Shown here piece after piece: positions 63,265-64,000 of a stretch of 64,000 nucleotides of DNA. A model generated the notes under the pieces. The model did not search any database and was not told the origin of the DNA. It was given only the letters and a program-made list of their open reading frames with translations. The stretch is taken from positions 1 to 64,000 of the forward strand of contig NZ_WNKZ01000020.1 in assembly GCF_009720835.1 (NCBI RefSeq), read 5' to 3'. This DNA comes from Pseudoduganella buxea. Its GTDB lineage: Bacteria; Pseudomonadota; Gammaproteobacteria; Burkholderiales; Burkholderiaceae_D. The position numbers and the translations under genes are program-made. Within the stretch, counting starts at the first letter, position 1, and each line of letters begins with the position of its first letter.

Positions 63265-64000
63265 ATGTCTCTTCCCGCACCTTCCCCGGACGCGCTGGCC
63301 GCGTCCCACGCCCTGCAGCACCGCATCGCCGCCGACATCGCGCGGCAGGGCGGCGCCATTTCCTTTGCCAGCTTCATGGAACAGGCCCTGTACGCGCCGG
63401 ACCTGGGCTATTACACGGGCGGCGCCGCCAAGCTGGGCCAGGACGGCGATTTTACAACCGCGCCGGAGCTCTCGCCCCTGTTCGGCGGCGCGCTTGCCCA
63501 TGTCGCGGCCGCCATTATCGCCCAAAGCGCGCCCCGCATCCTCGAATTCGGCGCCGGCACGGGCAAGCTGGCGCGCGACATCCTGACCGAACTGGCCAAG
63601 CTCGGCGTGACCGTCGACAGCTATGCCATCGTCGAACTGTCGGGCGAATTGCGCGCGCGCCAGCAGGAAGCGCTGCGCGACTTTCCCCAGGTGACGTGGC
63701 TGGACGGTTTCCCGGACAGCTTCGACGGCGTCGTCGTCGGCAACGAGGTCCTCGACGCGATGCCCGTGCACCTGGTCAGCAAGACGGCCGCCGGCTGGCG
63801 CGAACTGCACGTGACGATCGCCGACGGCCGCTTTGCCTGGCAGCCGGCGGACCTGGACCCGGTGCTGGTCGAACAGCTGGCGCGCCAGATCCCGCATGCG
63901 GACGAACTGCCGGAAGGCTATGTGACGGAGCTGCATGGTGTCGCCTGCGGCTTCATGCGCAGCCTGGGCGCGCTGCTGGCCAAGGGGCGCGGCGCCGCCA
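63265..64000 (+). CDS. Class I SAM-dependent methyltransferase, MidA/NDUFAF7 family (3' end outside window)
   Basis: The first 245 residues of a protein that continues beyond the window. The N-terminal GGAISFASFMEQALYAPDLGYYTGG with DFTTAPELSPLFG is the DUF185/MidA signature, the SAM motif I is LEFGAGTGKLARDIL, and GNEVLDAMPVHL follows. Mitochondrial homologs methylate an arginine of respiratory complex I; a bacterial substrate is not established. Start ATG 63265 has no ribosome site and is close to TACAAT. Divergent from the SDR-folB-ttcA set. Confidence 0.92.
   Translation, partial: MSLPAPSPDALAASHALQHRIAADIARQGGAISFASFMEQALYAPDLGYYTGGAAKLGQDGDFTTAPELSPLFGGALAHVAAAIIAQSAPRILEFGAGTGKLARDILTELAKLGVTVDSYAIVELSGELRARQQEALRDFPQVTWLDGFPDSFDGVVVGNEVLDAMPVHLVSKTAAGWRELHVTIADGRFAWQPADLDPVLVEQLARQIPHADELPEGYVTELHGVACGFMRSLGALLAKGRGAA

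Overview
The window is GC-rich, densely packed proteobacterial chromosome. Its gene families and gene order fit Betaproteobacteria, Burkholderiales, most likely Oxalobacteraceae (Massilia/Pseudoduganella/Duganella type). Supporting signs are an SAH riboswitch on ahcY, a DksA with a reduced zinc finger, a PEP-CTERM surface protein, a 16-stranded-type porin, and a gspG-to-gspC type II secretion operon. This placement is inference from families, not a database match. No rRNA, tRNA, CRISPR array, transposase or phage gene was found.

Layout. 1-2.2 kb: 3' part of a glycine-rich PEP-CTERM protein, then a cupin. 2.2-5.2 kb (minus): gpsA, an SH3-domain protein, secB, grxC and a rhodanese. 5.3-9.9 kb (plus): gpmA, an EnvC-type murein hydrolase activator, an S41 protease and a MoeB/ThiF-type E1-like enzyme. 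10-21 kb (plus): a complete, tightly overlapped type II secretion operon gspGHIJKLMNDEFC. 21-28 kb (minus): a tiny basic protein, hslU, hslV, a STAS-like protein, dksA, a COG0523 metal GTPase, xerC and a DUF484 gene. 28-34 kb: porin, SEL1-repeat protein, dapF and two LpxL-family acyltransferases. 34-39 kb: a SAM-cycle/one-carbon block (metK, SAH riboswitch-ahcY, yvlD-like gene, metF, 5-formyl-THF cyclo-ligase). 39-44 kb: lytic transglycosylase, GST, cca, GNAT. 44-49.5 kb: Lrp-type regulator divergent from hppD and a fused indolepyruvate:ferredoxin oxidoreductase, an aromatic amino acid catabolic block. 49.7-54.2 kb: TonB-dependent receptor plus M14 carboxypeptidase. 54.3-60.4 kb (minus): P-type ATPase, tandem UspA protein, MaoC-PTA fusion and FabI, behind an FNR/Anr-like box. 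61-64 kb: ttcA, folB and a pteridine-reductase-like SDR (minus), then a MidA-type methyltransferase running off the edge.

Most of the window is housekeeping DNA. Three signals stand out. (1) The low-oxygen/stress block at about 54.3-60.9 kb looks like an insertion at the M14-ttcA junction: an intact M14 gene and intact ttcA flank it, and a decayed M14 tail (60949-61052) plus the same palindrome lie at the far side. (2) One palindrome (AAAAATGGGG-5 nt-CCCCATTTTT) occurs at five places, always between convergent genes, and looks like a dispersed bidirectional terminator. (3) The minor pseudopilin GspI carries a 27-nt tandem duplication that doubles its prepilin cleavage site. I did not find a clear new defence or biosynthetic system.
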